From Pycnopodia helianthoides (Eukaryota; Echinodermata; Asteroidea; Forcipulatida; Asteriidae), in assembly GCA_032158295.1 (NCBI GenBank), contig CM063262.1:1955394-2019393 (forward strand): a stretch of DNA of 64,000 nucleotides, given 5' to 3'. The notes below the pieces were generated by a model that ran no database searches, was not told the origin of the DNA, and saw only the letters and a program-made list of their open reading frames with translations. Numbering within the stretch: the first letter of the stretch is position 1; each line of letters starts with the position of its first letter. The position numbers were made by a program, and so were the translations under genes. Below, piece by piece: positions 34,731-47,283 of the stretch.

Positions 34731-36000
34731 CAAGTTACGGAAATGTTTTTCTCCTTAAAATATGTTAACAGCTCTCACGTTTCGATCTTAACAGAGTCTC
34801 TTCTCAACAAATGCAGACAAATGTGTGGGTTTTTTTTTCGTAGAAGACGCAGTCATGTGGAAAAGAAATGCAAGCACACAGTGAAGACACAATAGGGGGT
34901 AGGTAGCCTCTGTCCGATATCGAGCACCAATTGAAGGAAGGGAGCAAAATGCAGTCAGGTGTGGCCGGAAGAGTCGGATGAATCGAGAAATGAACAAAGA
35001 GTTGTAATCAGACGGGAGTGGGAGGAATGGGCTTGTGTTACCACAAAGACGTGTGTGCGTGTTTGGATGTTAGTTGAACCCCGCTTTGGCTAAGACGTCA
35101 GGCAATTACGGGTTTTGTTTTTTGGTCATTTTTTGTCCCTCGATGTCATAAAGCACACTGATCAAAATGTCAACACCGGTCCTTCTCAGAACCAGCCCCG
35201 GGGTGAACATAAAACTGTCCATGAGTTGGGTCAACCCATAGAGAAATGTCTATGGGCCAACTCAAATAGATAGGTTGCAGTATGACGTAAATCGGCCAGC
35301 TTTACGGGCAGTTTAGAACAAACACTTGTGCGTTTCGTGTGAGAACGGCGTGCAACACGCGCGCATTTCATGAAACTCATTGCAGGATTGGTCAGTGAAC
35401 AACGCGGCTGCGTTAATAAGTTGAGCGTTTGACGCACCTGCAAGCCAAAATGCAATTTGCCCGTAAAGATGGCGTCTTCTGGGAACTATCTATAGAGCTT
35501 CATGTGCTTGGTATCTCCGCAAACCTCACTAGATGAGGTGATGTTTGTTGGTGAACAGTCTGTAACACACAATTTCAATTTTAATGTTAAAAACACAAGA
35601 TACTTGGTACGACAAGAACGTGCACAAAAATCCCCGACAAAAGAACGCTATCAATTTTATTAATAGGGTTGGCCCTGCAAGGCTTAATGCCAAGAGTTAC
35701 CGTGCAAAAACCTTCCAACTGAATAAAAAAAACTACTTGGAAAAACACAATAATAATGATAAATGGTGAACTGATAACTTAAAGAAAAAGAACTGATCTT
35801 GAACTAATATGATTTATAGTAGTATTTTTTTATGTTAATATGAGGAGTATCTAGTGACTCTTTTCTGAACTCGCCAACAGACTGGACTAGTCTCATACGT
35901 ATTTTCAATGTTTTGTTCCAACGTTAACTTAAAGCACTAGGAATCAAACAGGCTACAATGTTCCAATACATGTTAGACTTGGGAAGTCGGTCCCAAGTCC
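34731..36000. other. Gene-free stretch
   Basis: No exon recognised. Contains TGTGTTACAGACTGTTCACC-type unique sequence and an intron segment (35880-36000) homologous to those beside the other cassettes (CAACAGACTG, AATACATGTTAGACTTGGG). Confidence 0.35.
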
Positions 36001-36014
36001 AAGCTATAACTCAC

Positions 36015-36341
36015 CTCTTTGTACTATCAGTTCAGTCAAGTTATATTTATATCCAACAATGAAGTCATGCACTTCACAAAAAAACACTGCAGCATCAGTG
36101 GTCTGTATATTATATATTGTTAAGCTACCAGTTTCTGGATCAAACTTTAGCTTTCTTGAATAGTTTTCAAGACTTCCTGCTAAGCAAGATGCTATGGTTG
36201 AGCCATCCACGAGCCATTCGAGTTCAACATCGCCGCTGCACGGTGGAAGTACCGTGCCGTTGCTGTGGGTCGCATTGCACGTCAGCACGGTGTCATCTCC
36301 CTCAATAACTTCCAGCTTAGCGATGGTCGATACGTCAATTC
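36015..36341 (-). CDS. V-like Ig exon after signal exon 4
   Basis: 327 nt, phase 1 to 1. VLTCNATHSNG (B Cys), LPPCSGDVELEWLVDG (extra Cys, C Trp), IASCLAG (extra Cys), KFDPETGSLTIYNI, DAAVFFCEV (F Cys). Only about 240 bp from its signal exon, the tightest pair in the array. Frame intact. Confidence 0.82.
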
Positions 36342-36578
36342 CTGCGACGGAAATATTTTTACGTGATTTTATTTTTATATTTGCCCTTCTCTCTTGATCC
36401 TTTTAGTGTTAGGAACAAAGATGAATTCTTAGTAGGATGAGCACGTGCACAAAATACCCAAACTGCTTAGTATCCTTGCCCTAAAATTAGCTGCTTTTGT
36501 TCCCACAATGTGTTATTGAAGATTAAATAATGCAATTGCATTTACTGTATCTTCTAATGAAGGTATTGAGATATTTAC

Positions 36579-36642
36579 CTTGACAGCAATTCTTCACCAT
36601 ACATGCCTCGAGTAAAAGACAAATCACGAGAAGATAGTTCAT
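36579..36642 (-). CDS. Signal-peptide exon 4
   Basis: ATG at 36642; MNYLLVICLLLEACMVKNCC then a phase-1 end at GTAAAT. 64 nt like the other three. The upstream GCATCACAGCGATAGAGTC and ACATGCGACAGTTCTTGGAC are conserved among copies. Confidence 0.8.
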
Positions 36643-37189
36643 TGTGATTAACTCGATCACATGAAAAAAAATGACTCTATCGCTGTGATGCTCAAAGTCC
36701 AAGAACTGTCGCATGTACAAGAACAGTCCATTCAACTAAAACAAAGAAACACTAGTTTGAAGAATACTCTATGCAAGATTTTGCAGGTATGTATTTCCTC
36801 AAAACTGTGGAAGTCTTGTTCTTCTTAGCTCGTTCAGAAAATATGGATGGCATTGCGTCTTTGGCCATGCTTTACAACAATTAAAGTGGTAAACCAGACA
36901 GTCGTGTTTCCACTTTGAGGTAGTATTTCAAGGTCTTGTTCGGATGCCTTCATCACAGCAGGTATCTGCTCTGTAATAACTAAGACACTGGAAAACTGCA
37001 AATAGTAATTTGCTTCTACATGTAGAATGTTTCCCATTCCGTGTCAGTGCAACAAATCGAAAGAAAATTTACTTGTGTTGGTTGGCCTTTAATATTTCGC
37101 AGTTTCGATTTTGGAGTGAACTTTTCTTAAGTAAACGCTGAAGTGAAACTGAAGATTACATTCCAATTTCATCAAAATAAAGTCCAAGC

Positions 37190-37400
37190 TATAACTTAGC
37201 TCTTTTTTATTTTAAGTTCAGTCGAATAGCATTCAGGTCCATGGTGGTAAATTACTCCGCAATCAAACATTGCCGCTTAAGTGGTCCGTAGTTTACGGAT
37301 TGTTAAGTTACCGGTTTCTGGATCAAACTTGAGCTTTCTTGAATAATTTCCAAGACTTCCCGTTGAGTTGGATGCTATGGTTTAGCCTAGAACGTGTCAT
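37190..37400 (-). pseudogene. Degenerate Ig exon 5' of signal exon 4
   Basis: Keeps FDPETGNLTI-like sequence and the GTTCAGTCGAATA end but has lost its donor (CTAAGT in place of GTGAGT) and frame. About 550 bp upstream of the signal exon, as at the other blocks. Confidence 0.7.
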
Positions 37401-37759
37401 TCGAGTTAATATAGTGCTACCACAGGCACATTAAAAGCTAAACCACTTTAAACAATTTTTTTAACCACAGCTTTTTGTCCAAATATAATGCAAAACTCCT
37501 TACAGGAGATCTAGTTTTACTTTATTACCTTATAAAGTAATACTGTTGGCTTTAAGAGGAGATTTCTTTAATATGGGGAATATCCAATCTTTCTTTTTTA
37601 AACTCGTCAGCAGACTGCACATGTCTAGTGCGCATTTGCACATAAGGACACATTACAATGTTTCGTTCCAACGTGAAAGCAATGTACTTGGAAGCAATCG
37701 GGCTTACAATGATTCAATACATGTTAGACTTGGGCAGTCGGTCCCAAGCTATAACTCAC

Positions 37760-38086
37760 CTCTTTGTACTATAAGTTCAGTCGAACTATATTCATATCCA
37801 CCGGTGGGGTCAAGCACTGCACAATAAAACACCGCCGCGTCAGTGACCCGTATATTATATATTGTTAAGCTACCAGTTTCTGGATCAAACTTGAGCTCTC
37901 TTGGATAATTTCCAAGACGTCTCGCTGAGCAGGAAACTATGGTTGTGTCATTCATGATCCATTCGATTTCAACATCGCCACTGCACGGTGGAACTAACTC
38001 GCCGTCACTGCAGGTCAAATTGCACGTCAGCACGACGCCATCCCCCTCAATAACTTCCAGCTTACCGATGGTCGACACGTCCATTC
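37760..38086 (-). CDS. V-like Ig exon after signal exon 3
   Basis: 327 nt, phase 1 to 1. STIGKLEVIEGDGVVLTCNL, VPPCSGDVEIEWIMND, IVSCSARR, KFDPETGSLTIYNIRVTDA, VFYCAVLDPTGGYEYS. Four cysteines, C-strand Trp and F-strand FYC all present. Confidence 0.82.
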
Positions 38087-38908
38087 CTGCGACGGAAACA
38101 GTTTACATGTTCTTGTCTAGTTTTTCAGCTCTTCTTTAAAATTTAAAAAACAAAGATGAATTCTTGGTAGGATAAAAAAGTGCACCAAACACCCAAAACT
38201 GCTGAGCATCCTTGCTCTATATACAAATAACTTGCTTTTAATATTCACAATCACTCAGAGTGCTTTGAGGCCCTGTGTGCCTCTTAATAGGGCCTATCTA
38301 AATAACTGTCAATAAATATGTTTACTTTGTCCATTTTTGTGTACGTTTTGTCAAAGCCACAATACTATTGATTAAAGTGTATCATTAGGAGATTAAACTC
38401 ATAATTGTTAAAGTTGCATAGACTGATTTTCGCCGAAGGACTGTATTTATTTATTTATTTACTTATGATTTCATTTATTCTTTCTGTGAATGGTTTTTCT
38501 CAGATGTTGCTGTTTCGAATCGACAAACATACAACATTTTCACTTATGCCACGGACAATGCACAAAATGCAAGTTAAATGCAAAATCTTTTGTCCATTAA
38601 ACTGTTGGTCTGTATACGTTTTCCTTATTGGTTTTTTATCATTGTATATTATGTCTTTTAGTGCATTTTTGTTCGCAAGTCCTGTGTAACTAATAGGCCT
38701 AAGTGAAATGAAACAAAGAAAAACTAAAAAAGGGTTAAAACAATACTTTATTAAAAATTCCCTGTATTATAGCTTTCACTCATACAGAACCAGCTGCAGA
38801 GTGATATTCCTAAAAGGTGATATTGAAGACTAGATGATGCAATTAAAGTTACTTGCAATAGGCCTACACTTATGGATATTTTCTAATGAATATTATTGAG
38901 ATATTTAC

Positions 38909-38972
38909 CTTGACTGCAAATCTTCACCATAAACACCTCGAGTAAAACACAAATCACGAAAAGATAGTTCAT
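38909..38972 (-). CDS. Signal-peptide exon 3
   Basis: ATG at 38972; MNYLFVICVLLEVFMVKICS, phase-1 end before GTAAAT. Confidence 0.8.
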
Positions 38973-39484
38973 CGTGATTACCCCTTGATGTTTCTAAGTC
39001 CAAGAACTGCCGCATGTACAAGAACAATCCAAACACATAGACAAAGAAAACACTAGTTTCACGAATACTCTAGGCAAGTTTTTGCAAGTATGCATTCCTC
39101 AAAACTGTGGAAATCTGGTTCATCTTAGCTCGTTCAGAAAATATGGATGGAATTGCGTCCTGAGCCATGCATTCCAACAATTAAAGTGGCAAACCAGACA
39201 GTCGTGTTTCCACTTTGAGGTACTATCTCAGGGTCTTGTTTGGATGCCCTCATCACAGACAGATATCTGCTCTGTAATAACTAAGAAGCGGGAAAACTGC
39301 GAGTAGAAATTTACTTCTGGGTGTACAATGTTGCCCATCACTTCGTGTAAATGCTCCAAATCGAAAGAAGATTTGATTGTGCTGGATGGCTTTAATATTT
39401 CGCAGTTTCGATTTTGAGTAAACTTTTTTATCATAAAGTAAAGAATGAAGTGAAACTGAAGATCACATTTCATTTTCACAAAAA

Positions 39485-40115
39485 AAGTCTAAGCTATAAT
39501 TCAAATCTCTTTTACTTTAACCCTCGGGGAAGCAACGTGGTGAAAAAATTCTCCACATATTCCAAATATGGTCATATTTTTTTTTTCAATGGGCCAAAAA
39601 AGCCACGATTTTTTGTATTCGACACCCCTTGTATACACCACAAGCCTGTAGACTCCCATTGGCCAGGCTATAACCACTGCCGAGTAAGAATTATTTAATG
39701 ACAGCAGTCCCAAGGGACAGGTATGCCCTTGGGAATTGTAACTTGATATCTTAGTGAGCCAACTCCTTGTGCCATTATCTCTTTGTGTCAACCCTGTGCC
39801 GCCCAGAGCTTAAACAGGTCGTAAATAACACACACTGCTGGCCCAGACAAAAGCCCTGTGGAGATTAAAATTGCTTTGGGCTTGCAGGAGGGGGTCATTG
39901 ACCTAAAAAACTGGGCGGTGAAAAAATCCTCCACCTGGATCCACCGCGTTTTACAGAAGGGCCCGCTGCTCCGAGGGTTAAGTTTAGTGGAATATTATTC
40001 AAGTCCATAGTTGTAAATGACCCCACAATTAAACATTTCCGCGTACGTGGTCCGTAGTTTACGGATTGTTAAGCTACCGGTTTCTGGATCAAACTTGATC
40101 TCTCTTGAATAATTT
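39485..40115 (-). pseudogene. Degenerate Ig exon split by a TTAA element
   Basis: Left and right parts (39485-39516 and 39982-40115) together match the degenerate exons at 42180-42395 and 37190-37400. Donor lost (ATTCAAATCTC). The insert occupies 39517-39981. Confidence 0.7.
39517..39981. mobile_element. TTAA-flanked MITE with CCCTCGG ends
   Basis: TTAACCCTCGGGGAAGCA at 39517 and TGCTCCGAGGGTTAA at the other end; TTAA duplicated. The uninterrupted target survives at 42201-42204 (TTTACTTTAAGTTCAGTGG). Not related to the palindromic MITE family by sequence. Confidence 0.8.
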
Positions 40116-40365
40116 TCGAGACTTATAAAATAACACTTAAATTGGCTTTATAGTGGGAGACTTCGTTAATATTGGGAACATCCAATCTTTCTTTTGTAAA
40201 CTCGTCAATAGACTGTACAAGTCTAGTGCGTATTTGCACATACTGACACATTACAATGTTTCGTTCCAACGTTAAAGCAAGGTACTTGGAATCAATCAGG
40301 CTTACAATGTTCCAATACATGTTAGACTTGGGGGAAGTCGGTCCAAAGTCCAAGCTATAACTCAC

Positions 40366-40689
40366 CTCTTACTATCAGTTCAGTCGAACTATATTCATAT
40401 CCACCGATGTGGGCTTGCACTCCACAATAAAACACTGCCGCGTCAGTGACCCGTATATTATATATTGTTAAGCTACCAGTTTCTGGATCAAACTTTAGCT
40501 CTCTTGAATCATTTTTAAGACCTCTCGCTGAACAGGATGCGATGGATGTTTTATTCATGATCCATTCGATTTCAACATCGCCACTGCACGGTGGAACTAA
40601 CTCGCCGTCACTGCGGGTCACATTGCACGTCAGCACGGCGTCATCTCCCTCAATAACTTCCACCTTACCGATGGTCGACACGTCAATTC
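40366..40689 (-). CDS. V-like Ig exon after signal exon 2
   Basis: 324 nt, phase 1 to 1. STIGKVEVIEGDDAVLTCNV, VPPCSGDVEIEWIMNK, IASCSARG, KFDPETGSLTIYNIRVTDA, VFYCGVQAHIGGYEYS. One codon shorter at the end (VRG rather than VQRG). Confidence 0.82.
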
Positions 40690-41558
40690 CTGCGACGGAA
40701 ATATTTTACGCGTTTTTGTTTATTTTTATGTTTTTCTGCTCTTCTTATGTTAAAAACAAAGATGAATTCTTGATAGGGTAAAGAACTTGTACCAAACACC
40801 CAAACTGCTGAGCATCCTTACCCTACAAATAATCTGCTTTTAATATTCACAATCAATTTATATAGGCCCTATATCTCTTAATAGGGCCTATCTTTTTAAA
40901 AAAAAAGTGAATGAGTAATTCAGGAAAATGTGTTTTCGGTCTGTAGGTTTCAGACATGTAGGCCGTCAGATAATCAACCACCACTTATCATCGACGGATT
41001 ACTTCTTGCAATGCAAAATTACTCTTTTTGTTTCGTTTCAATAATATTATCTAAAACACAACCAATTCCCGTCAACGACGGTCAAGCATGTCAAACAGTG
41101 CTGGTGGGTAATGAAAAAGCAAAATTTCAAAATTGAAATCCAATTAAAAAATGTGTGCGTCAAATCAGACCTAGCATCTTTAAATTTCCTTTTCATTTTT
41201 TTTTTTCTTCTTCTTTATTCACCTCAATACTTTATATGGGTATTAACCCCTTTTAAACTGTTAGTCTGTATACGTTTTCTTTATTGGTTTCATCATTGTA
41301 TATTATGTCTTTTAGTGCATTTTTGTTCGCAAGTCCTGTGTAACTAATAGGCCTTAGTTAAGTGAAACGAACAAACTAAAAAGGGTTAAAACAATATTTT
41401 ATTGTAAATCCTCCTGTATTAGCTTTCACTCATACAGAACCAGCTGCAGAGTGAAATTCCTAAAAGGCGTAATTGAAGACTAGTTTATGTAATTGAAGTT
41501 ACTTGCGATAGGCCTACACTTATGGACTATTTCTAATGAATATTATTGAGATATTTAC

Positions 41559-41622
41559 CTTGACAGCAATTCTTCACCATAAACACCTCGAGTAAAACAC
41601 AAATCACGAGAATATAGATCAT
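41559..41622 (-). CDS. Signal-peptide exon 2
   Basis: ATG at 41622; MIYILVICVLLEVFMVKNCC, phase-1 end before GTAAAT. The second codon differs from the N in the other copies. Confidence 0.8.
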
Positions 41623-42179
41623 AGCGATTACCTCGATCACATAAAAAACAAAGACTCTGTCGCTGTGATGCTCGAAGTCCAAGAACTGCCGCATGTACAA
41701 GAACAAACCATTCAACTAAACAAAGAAACACTAGTTTGACCAACAAACTAGGCAAGATTTTGCAAGTATGTATTTCCTCAAAACTGTGGAAGTCTTTTTC
41801 ATCTTTGGTCGTACAGAACAACTGGATGGCATTGCGTCCTGAGCCATGCTTTCCAAAATTAAAGTGGTAAACCAGACAGTCGTGTTTCCACTCTGAGGTA
41901 GTATCTCATGGTCTTATTCGGATGCCTTCATCACAGACAAATATCTGCTCTGTAATAACTAAGACCCGGGAAAACTGCCAGTAGAAATTTGCTTCTGAGT
42001 GTAGAATGTTGCCCATCACTTCGTGTAAATGCTCGAAATCGAAAGAAGATTTGATTGTGTTGGCTGGCTTTTAATATTTCGCAGTTTCGATTTTGAGTAA
42101 ACTTTTCTATCTTAAAGTAAAGGATGAAGTGAAACTGAAGATTACATTTCATTTTCTCAACAACAAAAAAGTCCTAGCT

Positions 42180-42395
42180 ATATTTCAAATCTTTTTTACT
42201 TTAAGTTCAGTGGAATATTATTCAAGGCCATAGTTGTAAATGACTCCACAAGTAAACATTTCCGCGTACGTAATCCGTAGTTTACGGATTGTTAAGCTAC
42301 CGGTTTGTGGATCAAACTTGAATAATTTTCGAGACTTCCCGCTGAGGTGGATGCTATGGTGAGCCATTCAACGTGCCCTTGGATTTCATAAAGTG
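42180..42395 (-). pseudogene. Degenerate Ig exon 5' of signal exon 2
   Basis: Homology to the second half of V exons (ATTGTTAAGCTACCGGTTTG on the plus strand) without donor or open frame; deletions in the CSAR/FDPET segment. Confidence 0.7.
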
Positions 42396-42761
42396 CTATC
42401 GCGAGCACAGTAAAAGCTAACACACTTTAAACGAAATGGTTAACCCTTTTCCTTTTTGTCCAATCAAATATAATGCAAAACTCCTCCTGTAAAGAAGATC
42501 TCATTTTACTTTATTACATTATAAAATAACACTTATATTGGCTTTAAAATGGGAGACTTCTTTAGTATTTGGGAATATCCAATCTTTCTTTTGTAAACTC
42601 GTCAACAGACTGTACAAGTCTAGTGAGTATTTGCACATACTGACACATTACAATGTTTCTTTCCAACGTTAAAGCAAGGTACTTGGAATCAATCAGGCTT
42701 ACAATGTTCCAATACATGTTAGACTTGGGGAAGTCGGTCCAAAGTCCAAGCTATAACTCAC

Positions 42762-42931
42762 CTCTTACTATCAGTTCAGTCGAACTATATTCATATCCAC
42801 CGATGTGGGCTTGCACTCCACAATAAAACACTGCCGCGTCAGTGACCCGTATTTTATATATTGTTAAGCTACCAGTTTCTGGATCAAACTTTAGCTCTCT
42901 TGAATAATTTGCAAGACCTCTCGCTGAACAG
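42762..42931 (-). pseudogene. Half V exon, 5' half replaced by intron sequence
   Basis: From CSARGLANYSRELKFDPE to the donor it matches the exon at 40366, with one change to IYKIRV. Upstream of the Cys it passes straight into AATCGGGCTTACAATG, normally part of the intron beside the next exon. No acceptor stands at the joint. Confidence 0.8.
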
Positions 42932-42995
42932 CAATCGGGCTTACAATGATTCAATACATGTTAGACTTGTGCGGTCGGTCCCGAGTGTAACTCAC

Positions 42996-43325
42996 CTCTT
43001 TGTACTATAAGCTCAGTCGAACTATAGTCATATCCATAGCGGCTCACCACTAAACAATCAAACACTGCCGCGTCAGCGACCCGTATATCATGTATTGTTA
43101 AGCTACCAGTTTCTGGATCAAACTTGAGCTCTCTTGAATCATTTTTAAGACGTCCGATCCTGGAGCAGGATGCTATGGGTGGGCCATCATCTACGAACCA
43201 TCTGAAGTCAACATCGCCACTGCACGGTGGAAGTAACTCGCCGTCACTGCGGGACACATTGCACGTCAGCACGGCGTCATCTCCCTCAATAAATTCCAGC
43301 TTAGCGATGGTCGACACGTCAATTC
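42996..43325 (-). CDS. V-like Ig exon (array member 4 after signal 1)
   Basis: 330 nt, phase 1 to 1. VLTCNVSRSDGELLPPCSGD, VDFRWFVDDGPPIASCSRIG, FDPETGSLTIHDIRVADA, VFDCLVVSRYGYDYS. The first half has a unique C-C' loop; the second half is the same as the exons at 44.7 and 45.5 kb, so it looks like a mosaic. Confidence 0.82.
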
Positions 43326-43839
43326 CTGCGGCGGAAATATTGAACGTGTTTTTGTTTACTTTTATATTGTTCTACTCTCCTTTAAATGTTAAAAACAAAG
43401 ATGAATTCTCGGTAAGATAAGAACGTGCACCAAACCAAACCACCAAACTGCTGGGCATTTCTTGTCCTACAAATAGCCTGCTTTTATTATTCACAATAAC
43501 TCACAGTGCTTTAAGTATAGGCCCTATATCTCTTAATAGGGCCTATCTAAATAACTGTCTATATAATGTTAACTCTGTACAATATTGTGTATGTTTTGTC
43601 AAAGCCACAATACAATTTATTAAAGTGTAGCATTAGGAGATTAAACTGATTAAACTTAAATTTTCTATTTTTTAAACTCGTCAACAGACTGTACAAATCT
43701 AGTACGTATTTGCGCATAAGGACACATTACAATGTTTCCTTCCAACGTTAAAGCAATGTACTTGGAATCAATAAGCCTTTCAATGTTCAAATACATGTTA
43801 GACTTGTGCGGTCGGTCCCAAGTCGAAGCTGTAACTTAC

Positions 43840-44166
43840 CTCTTTGTACTACAAGTTCAGTCGAACTATAGTAACTTCCAAAGCGGCTCAGCACTTCACA
43901 ATAAAACACTGCCGCGTTATTGACCCGTATGTTATATATTGTTAAGCTCCCAGTTTCTGGATCAAACTTGAGCTCTCTTGAATCATTTGCAAGACCTCTC
44001 GCTGAGCAGGATGCTATGGTTGTGACATTCATGATCCATTCAATTTTAACATCCTCACTGCACGGCGGAAGTACCGTGCCGTCGCTGCGGGTCACTTTGC
44101 ACGTCAGCACGGCGTCATCTCCCTCAATAAATTCCAGCTTAGCGATGGTCGACACGTCAATTGATC
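43840..44166 (-). CDS. V-like Ig exon (array member 3 after signal 1)
   Basis: 327 nt, phase 1 to 1, starting GSIDVSTIAKLEFIEG (one extra codon at the acceptor). VLTCKVTRSDG, LPPCSEDVKIEWIMNV, IASCSARG, NIRVNNAAVFYCEVLSRFG. Four-cysteine plan kept. Confidence 0.82.
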
Positions 44167-44687
44167 CTGCGACGGAAATATTGAACGTGTTTTTGTTTAC
44201 TTTTATATTGTTCTACTCTACTTTAAATGTTAAAAACAAAGATGAATTCTCGGTAAGATAAGAACGTGCACCAAACAAAACCACCAAACTGCTGGGCATT
44301 TCTTGTCCTACAAATAGCCTGCTTTTATTATTCACAATAACTCACAGTGCTTTAAGTATAGGCCCTATATCTCTTAATATGGCCTATCTAAAGAACTGCC
44401 TATATATATATATATATATATATATTTACTCTGTACAATCTTGTGTTGGTTTAGTCAAAGTCACAATACTATTTATTAAAGTGTAGCATTAGGGAATTAA
44501 ACTGATTAAACTTAAATTTCTCTTTTTTAAACTTGTCAACAGACTGTACAAATCTAGTACGTATTTGCACATAAGGACACATTACAATGTTTCGTTCCAA
44601 CGTGAAAGCAATGTACTTGGAAGCAATCGGGCTTACAATGATTCAATACATGTTAGACTTGTGCGGTCGGTCCCGAGTGTAACTCAC

Positions 44688-45011
44688 CTCTTTGTACTAT
44701 AAGCTCAGTCGAACTATAGTCATATCCATAGCGGCTCACCACTAAACAATCAAACACTGCCGCGTCAGCGACCTGTATATCATGTATTGTTAAGCTACCA
44801 GTTTCTGGATCAAACTTGAGCTCTCTTGGATCATTTCCAAGAGGTCTCGCTGAGCAGGATGCTATGGTTGAGCCATCCACAAACCATTCGAGTTCAACAT
44901 CGCCGCTGCACGGTGGAAGTACCGTGCCGTTACTGTGGGTCACTTTGCACATCAGCACGGCGTCATCTCCCTCAATAACTTCCAGCTTTGCGATGGTCGA
45001 CACGTCAATTC
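44688..45011 (-). CDS. V-like Ig exon (array member 2 after signal 1)
   Basis: 324 nt, phase 1 to 1. VLMCKVTHSNG, LPPCSGDVELEWFVDG, IASCSARP, TIHDIQVADAAVFDCLVV. Nearly identical to the exon 804 bp upstream, with three amino-acid differences. Confidence 0.82.
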
Positions 45012-45491
45012 CTGCGACGGAAATAATTATACACTCCTTAGTCTAAAAAACAAAGATGAATTCTTGGTAAGATATTAAAGAACGTGCACCAAACACCAAA
45101 ACTGCTGAGCATCCTTGCCCTACAAATAACTTGCTTTTATTATTCACAATAACTCACAGTGCTTTAAGTATAGGCCCTATATCTCTTAATAGGGCCTATC
45201 TAAAGAACTGCCTATATATATATATATATTTACTCTGTACAATCTTGTGTTGGTTTAGTCAAAGTCACAATACTATTTATTAAAGTGTAGCATTAGGGAA
45301 TTAAACTGATTAAACTTAAATTTCTCTTTTTTAAACTTGTCAACAGACTGTACAAGTCTAGTGCGTATTTGCACATAAGGACACATTACAATGTTTCGTT
45401 CCAACGTGAAAGCAATGTACTTGGAAGCAATCGGGCTTACAATGATTCAATACATGTTAGACTTGTGCGGTCGGTCCCGAGTGTAACTCAC

Positions 45492-45815
45492 CTCTTTGTA
45501 CTATAAGCTCAGTCGAACTATAGTCATATCCATAGCGGCTCACCACTAAACAATCAAACACTGCCGCGTCAGCGACCCGTATATCATGTATTGTTAAGCT
45601 ACCAGTTTCTGGATCAAACTTGAGCTCTCTTGGATCATTTCCAAGAGGTCTCGCTGAGCAGGATGCTATGGTTGAGCCATCCACAAACCATTCGAGTTCA
45701 ACATCGCCGCTGCACGGTGGAAGTACCGTGCCGTTACTGTGGGTCACATTGCACGTCAGCACGGCGTCATCTCCCTCAATAACTTCCAGCTTTGCGATGG
45801 TCGACACGTCAATTC
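45492..45815 (-). CDS. V-like Ig exon (array member 1 after signal 1)
   Basis: 324 nt, phase 1 to 1. VLTCNVTHSNG, LPPCSGDVELEWFVDG, IASCSARP, TIHDIRVADAAVFDCLVV. Member of an 804-bp tandem duplication with 44688-45011, including intron on both sides. Confidence 0.82.
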
Positions 45816-45829
45816 CTGCGACGGAAATA

Positions 45830-47280
45830 TACACTCCTTAGTCTAAAAAACAAAGATGAATTCTTGGTAAGATATTAAAGAACGTGCACCAAACACCAAA
45901 ACTGCTGAGCATCCTTGCCCTACAAATAACTTGCTTTTATTATTCACAATAACTCAAAGTGCTTTAAGTATAGGCCCTATATCTCTTAATAGGGCCTATC
46001 TAAATAACTGTCTATATAATGTTTACTTTGTACAATTTTGTGTACGGTTTGTCAAAGCCACACACTGTTTCTTTAAAGTTTAGCATTAGGAGATTAAACT
46101 GATTTTTGATGAAGTTGCTTTGACTGATTTTCGCCGAAAGATTGCATTTATTTATTTATTTATGTTTTTCGAATCGACAAACAAACAACACTTTCACTTA
46201 TGCCACTGACGATGCACAAAATGCCAGTTTCATGCAGAATCTTTTTTCCATGGTTGGTGGTTATGGGAAAATGTCGAAATCCTGACAACAATTCAGTTTT
46301 AGTTTTTAAAACCCTGCGATGCCGTAGCCCTAGGGTAACAGCAGCGTGCTGTTCGCTGGGAAAAAGTGTATACCTCCTTTACAATTGTTGATTTATACTT
46401 TTTTAAGCCAATAACTTTTCCAGACATTGTAGGGAAAGTTTTGAAAAAGGAAGCAAAAAATGATAATAATATTTTAGTCTGTTTTTACAATGCGAAACCG
46501 CAACGAAAGAAAGTGTTTTTTAATAGAAAGTGTTTTTTTAACTGGGGGTTCAGAGTCCATGAAAGGTCATAGGCCATGTCAATCGGGCCTGTGATTCAAA
46601 CTTAAAGGGTTTCACCTGTTTTTGCATTTGACAAAAAGTGAACGAGAAATTCAGGAAAATGTGTTTTCTGTCTGTGTGTTGCAGACCTGTAGGCCGTCGG
46701 AGGGTTTTAATCAACCACCACTTATCATCGACTGATTATTTCGTGCAATGCTTGAAATAAGTTACTCCTTTTGTTCCGTTTTAATATTATTATCTAAAAC
46801 ACAACCAATTCCCGTCAACTACGGTCAAGCATGTCAAATAGTGCTGGTGGGCAATGAAAAAACAAAATTTAAAATTGAAATCCAATTAAAAAATGTGTGC
46901 GTAAAGTCAGACCTAGCATCTTTAAATTTCCTTTCTTTTCTTTTTGTTAAATCTTTTTTCCCCTCAATACGTTATGGGTGTTAACCCCTATGAAATTGTT
47001 GGTCTGTATACGTTTTCTTTATTGTTTCATCATTGTATATGTATGTCTTTCAGTGCATGTATTTTTTTCACAGGTCCTGTGTAACTAATAGGCCTTAGTG
47101 AAATGAAACGAAAAAACTTTAAAAAGTGAAAACAATATTTTAATATAAATCCCCCTGTAATATAGAGAACCAGCTGCAGGGTGAAATTCCTAAAAGGTGT
47201 AATTGAAGACGAGATGATTCAATTAAAGTTACTTGCGATAGGCCTACACTTTGTAATGAATATTTTATCATTGAGATACT
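45830..47280. other. First intron of the longest minus-strand transcript
   Basis: No exon seen. Segments at 46650-46990 repeat 40920-41240 (GAAAATGTGTTTTCnGTCTG, TTCCCGTCAAC, AAAATGTGTGCGT), a further trace of block duplication. Confidence 0.45.
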
Positions 47281-47283
47281 TAC

